Shown one piece after another: positions 9,668 to 20,434 of a stretch of 64,000 nt of DNA (positions within the stretch are counted from its first letter, which is position 1; every line of letters begins with the position of its first letter). Source of the DNA: Mesorhabditis belari (taxonomy: Eukaryota > Nematoda > Chromadorea > Rhabditida > Rhabditidae); NCBI GenBank assembly GCA_958450365.1, contig CAUEEP010000895.1:661001-725000 (forward strand). Direction: 5' to 3'. Under the pieces are notes generated by a model, which was given only the letters and a program-made list of their open reading frames with translations, searched no databases and was not told where the DNA came from. Made by a program: the position numbers and the translations under genes.

Positions 9668-10002
9668 AAATTGATTGGTAAAACTTGGTTGAAACTTGTT
9701 CAAAAAATGTTTGTCAAAAACTTGTGCACAGTTGGGAGTCGAACCTGGGATCTTCAGCTTACCGGTCAACTGTGCTAGCCATTAGAGCATGAGGCGTTTC
9801 TTTTTCCATTAGGATTAAGTGTTTATCCTTATTGAAATTCATTGAGAAAGCTTTATCTTAATTATTGAATGAAATTTATTGGTAAAACCTAGTTGGAATT
9901 TGTTCAAAAAATGTTTGTCAAAAACTTGTGCACAGTTGGGAGTCGAACCTGGGATCTTCGGCTTACCGTTCAACTCTGCTAACCATTACACCATAACGGA
10001 TT
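9668..10002 (-). repeat. Pair of tRNA-like repeats (copies 2 and 3) in a 120-bp direct duplication
   Basis: A block beginning ATTGATTGGTAAAAC at 9,668 recurs at about 9,880 (ATTTATTGGTAAAACC). Each copy ends with a minus-strand tRNA-like module (about 9,730-9,793 and 9,940-10,000) containing GTAATGGTTAGCA or CTAATGGCTAGCA, then GGTAAGC.GAAGATCC and the B-box-like GGTTCGACTCCC. The anticodon stem and acceptor do not fold as a normal tRNA. Confidence 0.65.
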
Positions 10003-10230
10003 TCATTCCCCTTCCTCCAAAGAGGGGATTATCTTATTGTTTATCTTATTGAAATTGATTGATAAAGCTTTATCTTAATTATTGAATGAAATTGATTGGT
10101 AAAATTGATTGTTAAAGCTGAATATCTTGGTTATTTTTCTTTTTATTTTAAATTAATCTTTCTTGTTTATCATTCTTGATTATCTTTCTTGATTATCATT
10201 CTTGTTTATCATTCTTGATCTTTTCAGGGT

Positions 10231-13200
10231 ATGGAACTAGAAAAAGAGAATCGAGAAGCGTATGCAGAACGGTTGAAAGCAGTTAGCATCCTTGGTATCT
10301 CAATTGGGTAAGAGGAAATGTACTCATGGGTTTTCTTGATGTACTTTTAGCTTAAAAGCCTTTTCTAGTGCATAAAATTCTTCACTTAATACTTAATAAG
10401 AAAGCTTTTAGTTAAAGAAAGCTTTTACTTAAAGAAAGCTTTTACTTAAAGAAAGCTTTTAGTTCAGAAAGCTTTTACTTAAAGAAAGTTTTTACTTAAA
10501 GAAAGCTTTTAGTTCAGAAAGCTGTTACTTAAAGAAAGTTTTTACTTAAGAGTATAAAGTACAAGATTCTCGACTACAGTAATAATTCTAGACTACAGTA
10601 AACCTTTATTCTGCAGAGTTGTCTCGATTTTCTGTGTGATCATCTCGTGTCCTCTACTGATTTCCCATCTTCAACGTGCCCATTCAACGCTTTCTTCTGA
10701 ACTTTCATTCTGTCAATCACAATCTTCTGAATTGATTGTCGAATTGTCTATCTATGAAGAGGTTTGTTTGTCTGAAATTCGAAAAGATTTATTTACTTTA
10801 AAACTTTAAAAAGATCAACATTAAATAATAGAATAATTTCATAAAAACTTGTTTAATATTTCTATAAATTAATTGTAATCAAGAATTCGATTTATCGCCA
10901 AATGGTGTTTCACATGGTTATCCCATAAAATTCTAATTGGAAAAGGAATGGGATTGTTGTAGTTGTAGAAAGAAAAGCTACTTTCTCAAGTAGGAAGTAG
11001 CTAGGAAGTAGCTAGGAAGTAGCTAGAGGTAGTAAGGAATAGCTAGGAATAGCTAGGAATAGCTAGGAATAGCTAGGAATAGCTAGGAATAGCTAGGAAG
11101 TAGCTAGGAATAGCTAGGTAGCTAAGGAATAGCTAGGAATAGCTAGGAAGTAGTTAGGAATAGCTAGGAAGTAGTTAGGAATAGCTAGGAATAGCTAGGA
11201 ATAGCTAGGAATAGCTAGGAAGTAGTTAGGAAGTATTTAGAGGTAGTTAGGAATAGCTAGGAAGTAGTTAGGAATGTAAACTTCTAGTAGCTAGGAATAT
11301 AGCCCTTCTTAACCCAGTTCATTTCTTTTTTCAATTCTTTAGCTTCTCTTAGATAGATAAGAAAAATCTAGGAAAAACCTTTTTCAGCTTTTCTTAGATT
11401 TTCTGTCAAATTTATGAGCTATTTCATTTCAAAGAGAGGAAATTAGTGAAGAATGACTCATTTTCGAGAGATTTATGGAAAGAAATGGGGATTTGAATGA
11501 GGAGAACAAGGAAATGACAAGGAAAATCTGGGATTCATTCTAGATAAAGCAAAGGATCTTTTAGATAAGAAATCAAGAAAGAGAAAGAAAGTATCTACAG
11601 CTTTAAACATAAAAATGATTAGAAAATGTATCGTTTACTGTACGTTAACTGTACTGTTAACTGTACTGTTTACTGTACTGTTAACTGTACTGTTAACTGT
11701 ACTGTTAACTGTACCGTTTACTGTACTGTTTACTGTACTGTTTATTTTACGATTTCATCTAGAATCTGAATACGAAACACTAATCTTTTCATTTCCAGCG
11801 AATCGGTCAACCAGAACGACGAGCAAAACGCGCATCTCGACGCGCGTCAATCAATGGAGGACATTACTCAAATAAACAATTCGATTACACCCATGAGCAA
11901 GGAAAGTAAGATAGATTAAAAAATGAACTCTTAAAAACAACTTACCGTAACTACTGTAATAGTACCCCACCCCTCTCGTACAGTCGCGTAGTCGCAAAAG
12001 TTTTTTTAGTATTTAATTTTTTTCAAAGCGCTTGTACTTTCAAAAAATGTGTCTTTGGTATCAAAAAAAAAGCCCTGAATTTCAGCTAATTTTTTGATAA
12101 CTAAGCGCGCATTGTCACATAAATCAGTGTCGAGAAAAACGCGTTCAAAGCTAGACTACGCAACGCTTCGCACCGTCATTATGGGCGGTGGGGTACTATT
12201 ACAGTATTTACGGTGTTGCGCATGTCGATAACGTCCAGAAATTAAGCACTAGAATCAATTTTTCAGTCAATACGGCATCCCTCGTTCGATGCAATCGCCC
12301 ACCGGGAACACGGTGGCTCAAGTTGTAAGTAGAAATCTTTACTTTAGTAGAGTAAACTTCGACTACGCGATACTCCTATAGACTAGAGTGTATTTATGGT
12401 TTTGATTAGCATTGATCTTTTTGGGAAAGAAGTCTCTAAGGTTTTATATAAAATATCTTAGGGCTCATACGGTGTTTCGACAGATCCCGCCCGGCAAACT
12501 TGTTCTTGTTCAATTGGAGAAGCTGGCCTACCCGGGCAACCCGGTCAACCTGGACAGCCTGGTTTGTAGATTATCGATCTTCGATAGATTTTTGGTCCTA
12601 AGCTCTTGGTCCTAAGCTCTTGATCCTAAGCTCTTGGTCCTAAGCTCTTCGTCCTAAGCTCTTGGTCCTAAGCTCTAGAACTAGAAAGAACTTGTCTATT
12701 GTTTAGGCCCTGATGGATCCCCTGGAGAAGATGGACAACCCGGCCCTGATGCTGTTGAAGGAGTTTCACTGAAGGAACAAGAATGGTGCTTTGATTGTGC
12801 TGAGGCTGAGTCGGGTCTTCCTGGAGCGATTGGAGACCAAGGACCACCAGGGAAACAGGGATGCGCTGGGCAACCGGGTACACACGGACAACCAGGTAAG
12901 TGGGGTACTGTAGCTAATCCATCTAGGATGCTATAGCTAGCCTAGCTCAAAATCTAGGTACTATAGGTAGCCCAGACAATCAGATCACTGTTCAGGAGAG
13001 CCTGGAGTACAAGGAGGAGTCGGTCGAAAGGGTCCACTAGGTGCGCCAGGTCCTCAGGGTCCGCCCGGTCGACCGGGTGACATCATTGAGACAGCCGGGG
13101 CACTTGGATCGATTGGTGTACCGGGAATCGATGGAGCCGCTGGGCCGGACGGAACTCCCGGACTGCCTGGAAAGAATGGAATCGATGGGCCACCAGGAGA

Positions 13201-13719
13201 CAAGGTGAGGTGAAAGGATCTATTTTTAGATTAAATTTTTAGGGTGACTTGGGTCGCTCTGGTGACGCGGGTCGTGACGGTTTGCCGGGAGAAGTGGGCA
13301 AACCGGGTGATGGTGGATTACCTGGGACATGTGATCATTGCAATAGGAAGGCTCCTGCTGCACCTACGGTAGGCTTTGTATCAAGTATCATCTTGTAGCT
13401 CTTACCGTAACCTGTACTTGCTGTATAGACATGGATACGGTACAACTAGAAGGTACTGTAGCATTCCTAGATACAGTACCACGTCTTACTATAACCAAAA
13501 GCTACTGTACTCCTTTATCTCAACATTTCCAGGGTTCCTATCCAGCTCACGGTGCTCGGACCGAGTCCAACTACAAGAGAGGAACGATTCCAAATGCAAA
13601 GGTTTGTAATGTCTTTGAAAAACGATAGCAGATAGGTTACTGTACTTTATCTATGCAAATTTCAGTTCCCACAACGACAACGCCGTCAACGTCAATCAAG
13701 AGCCGAAACAATGGGATAA
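10231..13719 (+). CDS. Cuticle collagen
   Basis: A secreted structural collagen of the nematode cuticle. Ten exons splice in phase: 10231-10307, 10617-10761, about 11800-11908, 12267-12327, 12462-12562, 12706-12895, 12993-13204, 13243-13368, 13532-13601 and 13666-13719. The N-terminus [20 protein letters not shown] followed by a hydrophobic anchor and [12 protein letters not shown] is the nematode cuticle collagen N-terminal domain. Next comes a basic region [12 protein letters not shown], fitting the conserved furin-type cleavage site. [13 protein letters not shown] start leads into Gly-X-Y repeats, interrupted by a Cys-containing segment ([12 protein letters not shown]) and ended by GTCDHCNRK. 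The last exon is Arg/Gln-rich, ending RAETMG. Cysteine pairs flanking the triple helix are typical of cuticle collagens. Introns hold private tandem arrays. Subfamily not assigned. Confidence 0.93.
10385..10550. repeat. Tandem array in collagen intron 1 (AAGAAAGCTTTTACTTA)
   Basis: About seven units of AAGAAAGCTTTTACTTA and a shorter variant with AGTTCAG. Intronic. Confidence 0.85.
10980..11280. repeat. Tandem array in collagen intron 2 (TAGCTAGGAA)
   Basis: About 28 units of GGAATAGCTA or GGAAGTAGCTA. A second, unrelated array (GTACTGTTAACT) lies further along the same intron at 11,636-11,750. Confidence 0.9.
11636..11750. repeat. Tandem array in collagen intron 2 (ACTGTACTGTTA)
   Basis: About nine units of the 12-mer TGTACTGTTAAC or TGTACTGTTTAC. 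Not coding. Confidence 0.85.
11943..12215. mobile_element. MITE-like element in collagen intron 3
   Basis: The left end TACCGTAACTACTGTAATAG and following TACCCCACC are mirrored at the right end by GGTGGGGTACTATTACAGTA and TTTACGGT. About 270 bp with no coding frame. The ends CTACCGTAAT also appear on the element pair at 28,064 and 31,107. Confidence 0.7.
12594..12680. repeat. Tandem array in collagen intron 5 (CTAAGCTCTTGGTC)
   Basis: Six copies of the 14-mer CTAAGCTCTTGGTC within one short intron. Confidence 0.85.
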
Positions 13720-13862
13720 GCAGAAAAAAAATTGAGTGAAAGCAGCAAAAATTCTCGTGGTCTCATTCCATTTTCATAACTTATTTGTATTTATTGTTGT
13801 GTGAGATAAAACTTTTATTGTCAAACATTAAAAGAAAATTGTACGGTAGACGGGGGCACTAT

Positions 13863-15725
13863 TTAGAATGCGTCGAGAAGTTCAGATGAATCGTTCAACC
13901 TCTCGTCGGCGGTGGGCTCCTCCTCGTCCATAGAGAGATGGCCTAAATGAGAAAAATCTATATGTAAATGCTTATCTAAAAAGTTTGGAAAAAGCTACCG
14001 TAATCCCAATTTCTTTATCCGATAGTTTAACATAGCCAGAGTACAGTGGCCTTGATCACTTTTTAGAAAATCTCATCTGTTAGTGCTTAAGCATCAAACA
14101 AGCCTTGTGTCATGCCTGGCTTATTAATCCAGAGAGTACAGTAGCTCGTCTAGGGATTACGGTAGTCCAGTGACTACGGTAGCTTTGTCGCCAAACAAAC
14201 CAACCATCTCGGACCAAATCCGCCAAACGAGATCGCGAAGACGACAACGGTGAGGCACAGGGATCAGTCTTAAACAAAAAAGATACTAAAATAATCAATC
14301 AATATAAAAGGCTACGTAGAAGCTGATAATCAGTCAAAGTTAGCCGTCAAAAACGTGCTCCACATACCGTAGCCGAGCCGCCATACGCTTCGAAACACTC
14401 AGCGGTGGGCACACGAATCGAGGACTGGTAAAAAATAGAATAAAAACTGATATAAATCCTTTAAAAATGCCTAAACCACTTCAAAACGTCAAGCTGTGCT
14501 TTCTAAGGTGAACCTAATTTTAAAGAGACAAGAATCGGATATTCAGTGCTTTTGCTTTTGCTTTTGCTTTTTTGATGACGCAAAATCGAATGTAAGTTCA
14601 ATCACAATGACTACATGTTTTTAAATCTAAGCATTATTGCTTGAGTGCTTAGCACACGCTTGTTTACACACAAAAATACGCTCGGCGCAATTTTCGTTTT
14701 GTGTGCGCGGCGCAAAATTCGCGATTCGCAAAAATTTCGTATGCTCAATTTTCGTTTTTGGCTTGCGGCGCAATGTTCGCTGCGCAATCGTGATGGTCTC
14801 AAAATTCCCACCATAACTTGTAAAGAAGAGCTGGGTTGATCGGCGGTGAGTGGGATGATTTGCGCGACAGGGACGACTCGTTGTTGCTGTTGGGTGAACC
14901 AGCCGACAATCACCCGCCATCCCGCTACCAAGTGTGGCCAGAAACGAGAGCTAAATGCAGAGAAATAGGATAATTCATGAAGTTTTACCCGATATCTAGT
15001 TTAATCTTTGTCATTCTTGGCATTATGCGTAGACAAGTCTCAAGGAGTGACGGAAAATGGAGTATTTTTGAAGTTTTACGTTAGATAGTATACTAATTTC
15101 GACTAAAAGACGTTATTTAGGGGTGGGACAAATGCTACCTTTTTTTTTGCGCACCTTTTTTTGCTGGAAAAGGCCTTAGGCAAGGCCGTAGAGCTTCGAA
15201 AATATTTCCATATAAGGGAATCGTATGCGTAGATTCCGAATTTCGACAAATCACACCTCGCTGACACGTCAAATTTGGGCTAAAAGGCAAAAACTGCGGA
15301 AAAGCGTTAAGTTGCGTAGTTTTTGCATTTTAGCTCAAATTTAACGTGTCAGCGAGGTCTGATTTGCTTTGATTTGTCGAAATTTGGAGTCTACGCATAC
15401 GATTTCCTAGTATGGAAACATTTTCGAAGCTCTACGACCTTTCCTAAGGCCTTTTCCAGCAAAAAAAAAGGTGCGCAAATGTCCAGGTGCGCAAAAAAAA
15501 GGTCGCATTTGTCCCACCCCCGGTTATTTGGCCTATCTTTGTATCATTTTCGATTATAGATCGCATTTTTGATGTGTTATGAATAGACAAGACGCAGAAG
15601 TGCCGGATTTTTGCTTGAAATTGTTAAAAAAAGCCCTTCCAAAACACTGACCTTGGCAAAATGTTGTACAATGGGAGGAAAGCCAAGAAAAACTCGAAGG
15701 CGACAAGTCCAATAGACGACCACAT
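13863..15725 (-). CDS. Small membrane-anchored protein of unknown function
   Basis: Five exons on the minus strand keep phase from ATG (15,725) to TAA (13,863): about 15648-15725, 14815-14948, 14371-14428, 14169-14268 and 13863-13941. The product is about 145 residues. It begins MWSSIGLVAFEFFLAFLPLY, one hydrophobic segment that could be a signal anchor. A second mildly hydrophobic stretch (WRVIVGWF) is followed by a Gln cluster, then a hydrophilic Ser/Arg region and an acidic tail (SMDEEEPTADERLNDSSELL). No family was recognised. Support comes from consistent GT/AG sites and phase over four introns and from the divergent arrangement with the gene starting at 15,866. Intron 1 contains a 400-bp palindromic element. 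Gene reality is likely, function unknown. Confidence 0.65.
15120..15522. mobile_element. 400-bp palindromic MITE, family P copy 1
   Basis: Starts GGGTGGGACAAATG and ends with the inverse (CATTTGTCCCACCCCC). The arms (GCGCACCTTTTTTTGCTGG, AAGGCCTTAGGCAAGGCC, GACACGTCAAATTTGGGC) repeat in reverse around a centre near 15,305. GTTATTT occurs on both flanks, fitting a 7-8 bp target-site duplication. A nearly identical copy is at 51,003-51,403 and an end fragment at 37,403-37,456. It lies in intron 1 of the small membrane-protein gene. Confidence 0.88.
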
Positions 15726-15865
15726 AGTGAATAGATGATAAGAATGATGAGTTGAGTCGGGTGGATAGGGGATTGTTCTATTGTTCTATGTAGATTTTGC
15801 TCTTATGGAAATTCTTTTGCATTGTTGTTCTTTGAAAGCTAATTTCTAACTTTTTTTTTTCTAGA
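15726..15865. promoter_or_regulatory. Candidate bidirectional promoter between two divergent genes
   Basis: Only 140 bp separate the ATG at 15,725 (minus) and the ATG at 15,866 (plus). A T-run ending CTAG just before 15,866 fits a spliced-leader acceptor. No specific factor site is recognised. Confidence 0.4.
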
Positions 15866-17629
15866 ATGCGTCAAGGAGCCTCCGTTTTATCATCATGGAG
15901 GTGCCCGCTGCCTGAAATTGGACGATCGCGTCAAGAGCAACACCTCCTCCAGAAACTCAGCAACTTAAAGAAACAAGTCAATCAGACCGAGAAGATCATT
16001 GAGATGAGGAAATGCGAGAAAGACATGGACATTAGGGTGAGGGTTTTTGTGATGACTTGCTACTACTGTCAGATTTATTATCTAGTACTTTGTTGTTGAC
16101 TTTTGAAATGAAATGTTCTTGCAAAATGTTCTTGAAATGTTCTTTTCTTAAGTTTTGTCAGAAACTCAAACGAAAAATCGAGTTCATGACGAGCTTTTAG
16201 CCTTTAAAGTTTAACTCCTCGCTTATAAAGATAAAATACTTTAATAGGAATCTTGCTTGTACTAATGCTGCATATTTTAGAGAGAAGAAACCCATTTGGA
16301 AATGTTGCGCGATGAGGCGACTGGCTTAGAAACGGCTAAAAAGCGACGCGAGTTGCAGCACAAAGGCTCTTATCTCGTGAAGGTTGTTTTCATGATTAAA
16401 CGTAAATGACAATTTTGTTTAGGAACTTGTCAAGCAAAAGAAAGCCAAAAAACCATCTGAGAAAGTAGATGAAGTTAGTGAAGGTGCAAGGCATTTCCTC
16501 GAAATCGGCAAAAGCTCAGCCGTTATATTGGGTTAGTTGCATTGCACTTGTTCAAATCTTTCCAAGTTTAGAGAAATATCACAAGCTGCGGATGAGAGCG
16601 GAAAATGACAAGAAACAGCTAAGGCCACACATTCTCGGAGCCAAGCACCTAAACAAGATTCTGAGATCAAAGGAGCCAAAGGGTATACAAATTTGTGAAA
16701 CTAATGTGTTTCAAATTTAGAAGAGAAAAAGCCTTTGCGATTGCGAGGAAAATCCAAAAAGGTTTTTAATTTGCTGATTGTTGGGATATTCTGTTGTTTT
16801 AGGCCGCTGCACCGATACGACCCAAACGAGTCAAAAAGGCGAACGTTACTTTTGATGCTGTTGAGAATGCAGGTAAAAACTTCGGTTTATTAGTCCTTCA
16901 AACTACATTCGCATTTGGTTTCATTTTTAGCCAAAGCCCTTGAAGAGTCCAATCGTCAGCGGCGCGCCGAAGAAGCAACTGCGGAGGAAAATGACGAGGA
17001 AATGAAGGAAGAAAATGAGAAGAATGAAAAGAAAAACGAGGAACAACGCCAGTCGGATGGTTGTATACGGACGCCATTCATGTAAGTTTTCACTACTCGG
17101 CTTAAATGTTGTAAACTTTAGCACACGAAGTGGACGTACCGTTATGCTGCCCGAGAAGAAGACGAGAGCAAAGCGAGAACATAAAGCAGCCCCGGCTCCA
17201 AAACAACGCAAAGAGTAAGACTTATTATTCGACCATGACTAGTCTTGTATGATCCGAGGTCGATTAAAAGTAAAAACGCTTTGTTTAGCACAATCCACGG
17301 TCGTAAAGTCGAATCAGTGAAGATCACTCAAGCAAACATGGTGCCAGGAAAAGTGAAAGAAGTCGCTCGTCAATTGAAAAACTCCGTCACAACAAAGTTG
17401 CCATCTACCCGAGAAAGTAGGGTTTTTTCGGACGCTATTGATATTCTTTTCTTTTTAGTGCTTGCCCAGGAATTAGCAATATCGGATAGTGGTTGGTTAC
17501 CTTTCTTCCTTCATTATCTTCATTATTTTAGAAGATGAAGACAGTAAGGTGCAACTCGAAGCGATCACAAATTCGATTTTGGGCGTCAAAGCAAAAGGAA
17601 GGCCAAGAAACCAAGAAAGGCCGCCCTAG
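15866..17629 (+). CDS. Basic coiled-coil protein of unknown function
   Basis: Eleven exons joined by short introns (the shortest about 40 nt) give one continuous frame of about 380 residues from MRQGASVLSSWRCPLPEIGR to NQERPP. The first third is predicted coiled coil by its heptad-like Leu/Lys/Glu pattern (HLLQKLSNLKKQVNQTEKII). The middle is very Lys/Arg-rich (SKKAAAPIRPKRVKKA), then comes a Glu/Asn-rich stretch (EEMKEENEKNEKKNEE), a segment RTPFITRSGRTVMLPEKK, and an acidic ISDSEDEDS near the C-terminus. The composition suggests a nuclear or chromosome-associated protein. No domain was recognised; a Borealin-like chromosomal protein was considered but cannot be supported. The ATG follows directly on a TTTTTTCTAG acceptor, fitting a trans-spliced start. 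It is divergent from the gene at 15,725 with 140 bp between starts. Confidence 0.75.
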
Positions 17630-18142
17630 ATCGACGCATAAACCCTATTCACTTTCTTTCACATAAGTTGTTACATATAATTTGTTTGGATAGATTCATG
17701 AGTTTTGCTTTGCTCGTTTTTTTTTGTAGCTTTATTGATTAAAAGAATTTTCTTTATGATTTTGAATGGCCTCTAACTTGTTACGTCTTTTGGAAATAAA
17801 CGTTGTTTGGTTTAAAAAGTGATCGAGACTGACGATACGAAATGCGAAAAATGTCGGAACTCTACTTACTATTTTCCTTTTATTTGTTTTCGAATTATAT
17901 ATTAGAAATTTTAAAGCCTGTTTAAAAATTATCAATGAGCGGTGAAAAGTTTTTGCAAAAAGTTTGAAGTTTGATCAGTGCCTTATGTACATACAAAATT
18001 TGGGCTCAATGTTATTTTTGAATTTTGCCCTAAACTTACTTTTTAGAAGTTGTGCACAAGATTGCAAGTATTTAAGTGGTTTTTGGAGAAACTTTTTATT
18101 ACATTTTCCTTCATAAGAAAGCTATGATCCCAATCGATTTAG

Positions 18143-19828
18143 ATGTGCGACTACGACAAATTCAAGGAGCAACTACGACACGTCGACAATCCGGTCGTCT
18201 TCTTGGAAATCACCGCCGGAGGAGCGCCAATTGGAACCATTGTGGTGAGGTTTTTAACAATTAACAGTAAAATTTTAGATTTTGGAACGTCAATTCTTTG
18301 TAGAGGTTTATACACAGTCGAAGCTCAAACTTTATTTTTCTTTTTAGCTTGAACTCTATGCTGACGTGTGCCCGAAATCAGCCGAGAATTTTCGTCAACT
18401 TTGCACCGGAGAATATCGAAAGGTTTCTTTGCCGTTGAAAAACTTTTAAAGTCCACTTTTCTTTAGGATGGAGTGCCACAAGGCTACAAGAATTCGCAAT
18501 TTCATCGTGTCATCAAGGATTTCATGATTCAAGGGGGCGATTTCGTTAATGTAAGTTGTTTAAAGTAAAAATGAAACTGTACAAATTTATTTATTTCAAA
18601 CAACCAAAACTCGTTTCTTTAAAATATCGTTCGGCTCACTCATTTGTCCTTGTCGTCCTCTCCGTTTACCTTCTTTCTGATCGTTCCCTCTTGTACTTGG
18701 GGGATGAAGGCAAAATCGAACTAAGAGTTAAAATCTTAAACACAATCTAATCAATATAAAAAATCGGAGCTAATCAAAGTAGGTAACCGCTTCCTGTTCG
18801 CCACTTAAATTCACTCACCGAATCAACAACAGTCGTTGGAGGGCTTCGTTTTTCCTGCAGACCTTCTCTGATCATCGCTTTTTGTGTCTCCTCCCGAGCC
18901 CGCATCAGTTCACTCGTTGCTAAACAAACAGTTAAAACATTGAGTAATAAGCCGTAAACAAGTTAGTCAAAAAAACTCCCACTCGGTTTCCTCGAAATCG
19001 GGCGTCCACTCAAGAAGATCAAGATGGAGAGTGAGATGAAGAGAACTTAAAGACGATGAGCACCAAAATCCAGAGGGCAAACGGCGGAACTCCAAGCAAC
19101 TAAAATAAAACCGAAGTAAAAAGTATAACGTCTCAAAAAACTCAACCCTCAGAACATCTTTGACGAAAATGAGAGCTTGATAACACAAACGGGCACATTG
19201 TTGTTCGTATGCTAGTACAGAATCTAAATGCTAACATTCTGTATGCAAACTTTTTACTAATTTCTTTTTTTCAGGGTGATGGAACGGGTCTCATCAGCAT
19301 CTACGGAGCGAAATTCAAAGATGAAAATTTTGAATTGCAACACACTGGACCCGGGATTTTATCGATGGTTGGTTTTTTTCAACTAAAAGCGACTAAACTA
19401 GAAAAGTGACTATTACTTTTCAATTCAATTTTAATACTGTTCATTTTAGGCAAATTGTGGGCCGGACACGAATGGTTGTCAATTCTTCATAACGTGCGCC
19501 AAGACTGATTTTCTTGATCAAAAGCACGTCGTTTTTGGTGAGTGTTTGGTGGTTCTAAAGGACCATTCAGAAATTGCTGGTCTACTTGATGTAAATTAAT
19601 TTTTTTTATTTTGAACTAGAATATTAAAGTTCAAATACAAAGGATTTCAACGATAAGTATTTCCTTTAATACAAAGAAAACTACACTTATACTTACATCC
19701 AATGGATTTCTCATTTAGGCCGAGTACTTGAGGGTTTGCTGACGGTGAGAAAGATCGAAAATGTGCCCACCGGAGCCAACAATAAACCAAAGCTCCCAAT
19801 CGTCATCACTCAATGCGGACAATTATGA
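18143..19828 (+). CDS. cyn-11: Cyclophilin H (U4/U6 snRNP peptidyl-prolyl isomerase)
   Basis: Peptidyl-prolyl cis-trans isomerase of the spliceosomal U4/U6 particle, where its partner is Prp4. Six exons: 18143-18244, 18349-18424, about 18467-18550, 19276-19368, 19450-19537 and 19720-19828, giving about 180 residues, the family length. The motifs [15 protein letters not shown] (catalytic Arg and Phe), NGCQFFITC and [16 protein letters not shown] match PPIH rather than cyclophilin A; the insertion [13 protein letters not shown] is also PPIH-specific. The position equivalent to Trp121 of cyclophilin A, the cyclosporin-contact residue, is Phe here ([12 protein letters not shown], where human PPIH has DWLDGKHVVFG). 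Intron 3 is 725 nt and appears to hold a minus-strand gene. An AATAAA is present at 19,924. prp-3, another U4/U6 gene, lies 24 kb away. Confidence 0.95.
18640..19211 (-). CDS. Probable small membrane protein nested in a cyn-11 intron
   Basis: Exons on the minus strand at 19147-19211, about 19046-19099, 18978-19007, 18819-18919 and 18640-18720 join in one frame with GT/AG borders, one intron being only 38 nt. The product contains [18 protein letters not shown] then [12 protein letters not shown], a clear transmembrane segment. It continues with [26 protein letters not shown] and a Lys/Asp-rich end NGEDDKDK. About 110 residues are visible. A start codon in this frame was not found: the first visible exon follows a CTAG acceptor at 19,212 and its only ATG is in another frame. 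The whole gene sits inside intron 3 of cyn-11 in opposite orientation. No family recognised. Confidence 0.5.
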
Positions 19829-20434
19829 TTAAATCGACCATTTCGCTTGGATCGATCACCCGTTTGTTATTTACTATGTTCATATTGGTCTCACTTTTGT
19901 TATTTTATTGATGTTAGTTGTGTAATAAAGTATTCTATAAGATATAGCAAAGTTTTTCGGATTAATTGCCCAATTTTTTTGTTTTCAGCGTAAAAGCGTA
20001 CATTGCACTACACAAGACACCCAAAAAACGGCTCATGACAGGAGATCGGAGAGAGGAAAAAAGAAGTGAAAGAGGACAATCATCACAAAAAAGACACGAT
20101 CATTTGCTGATTTTTTCGATTAGCCTTTTACAAACGTATCGATTTCAGGCAGGGAATTTGACTAAAGCTTTTAAAAGTCACTGGATCTTGAAAATTTTCT
20201 ATATTCTACCTGCCTGTTTGTTCTTAAGGCTTTAGCAAGCTTTTAATCTTTACAGAGAAGAGATTATTGCGCAAATTCTGCCTTAAGAAGGCTTTTCTAA
20301 AGTCTCCTGGTGACACTATCGATTATCGAGCTCTTTTGACGAAAAAGTTTCATTAACATTGCTTTTGAATTTGTTCTTTACTATAGCTATAGAAATCTTC
20401 ATTTTTTTAAACTTTCAGAACCAAAAACCTTTCA

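Noticed and set aside
9727..10000. Functional tRNA genes
   Set aside because: A and B boxes are present but anticodon and acceptor stems do not pair; two copies sit in a direct duplication, which fits tRNA-derived repeats.
14611..14931. Open frames of 97-106 residues in the small membrane-protein gene
   Set aside because: Only the part at 14,815-14,948 is an exon in the chosen phase; the rest of each frame reads through intron rich in GCGCAA and GCGGCGC sequence.
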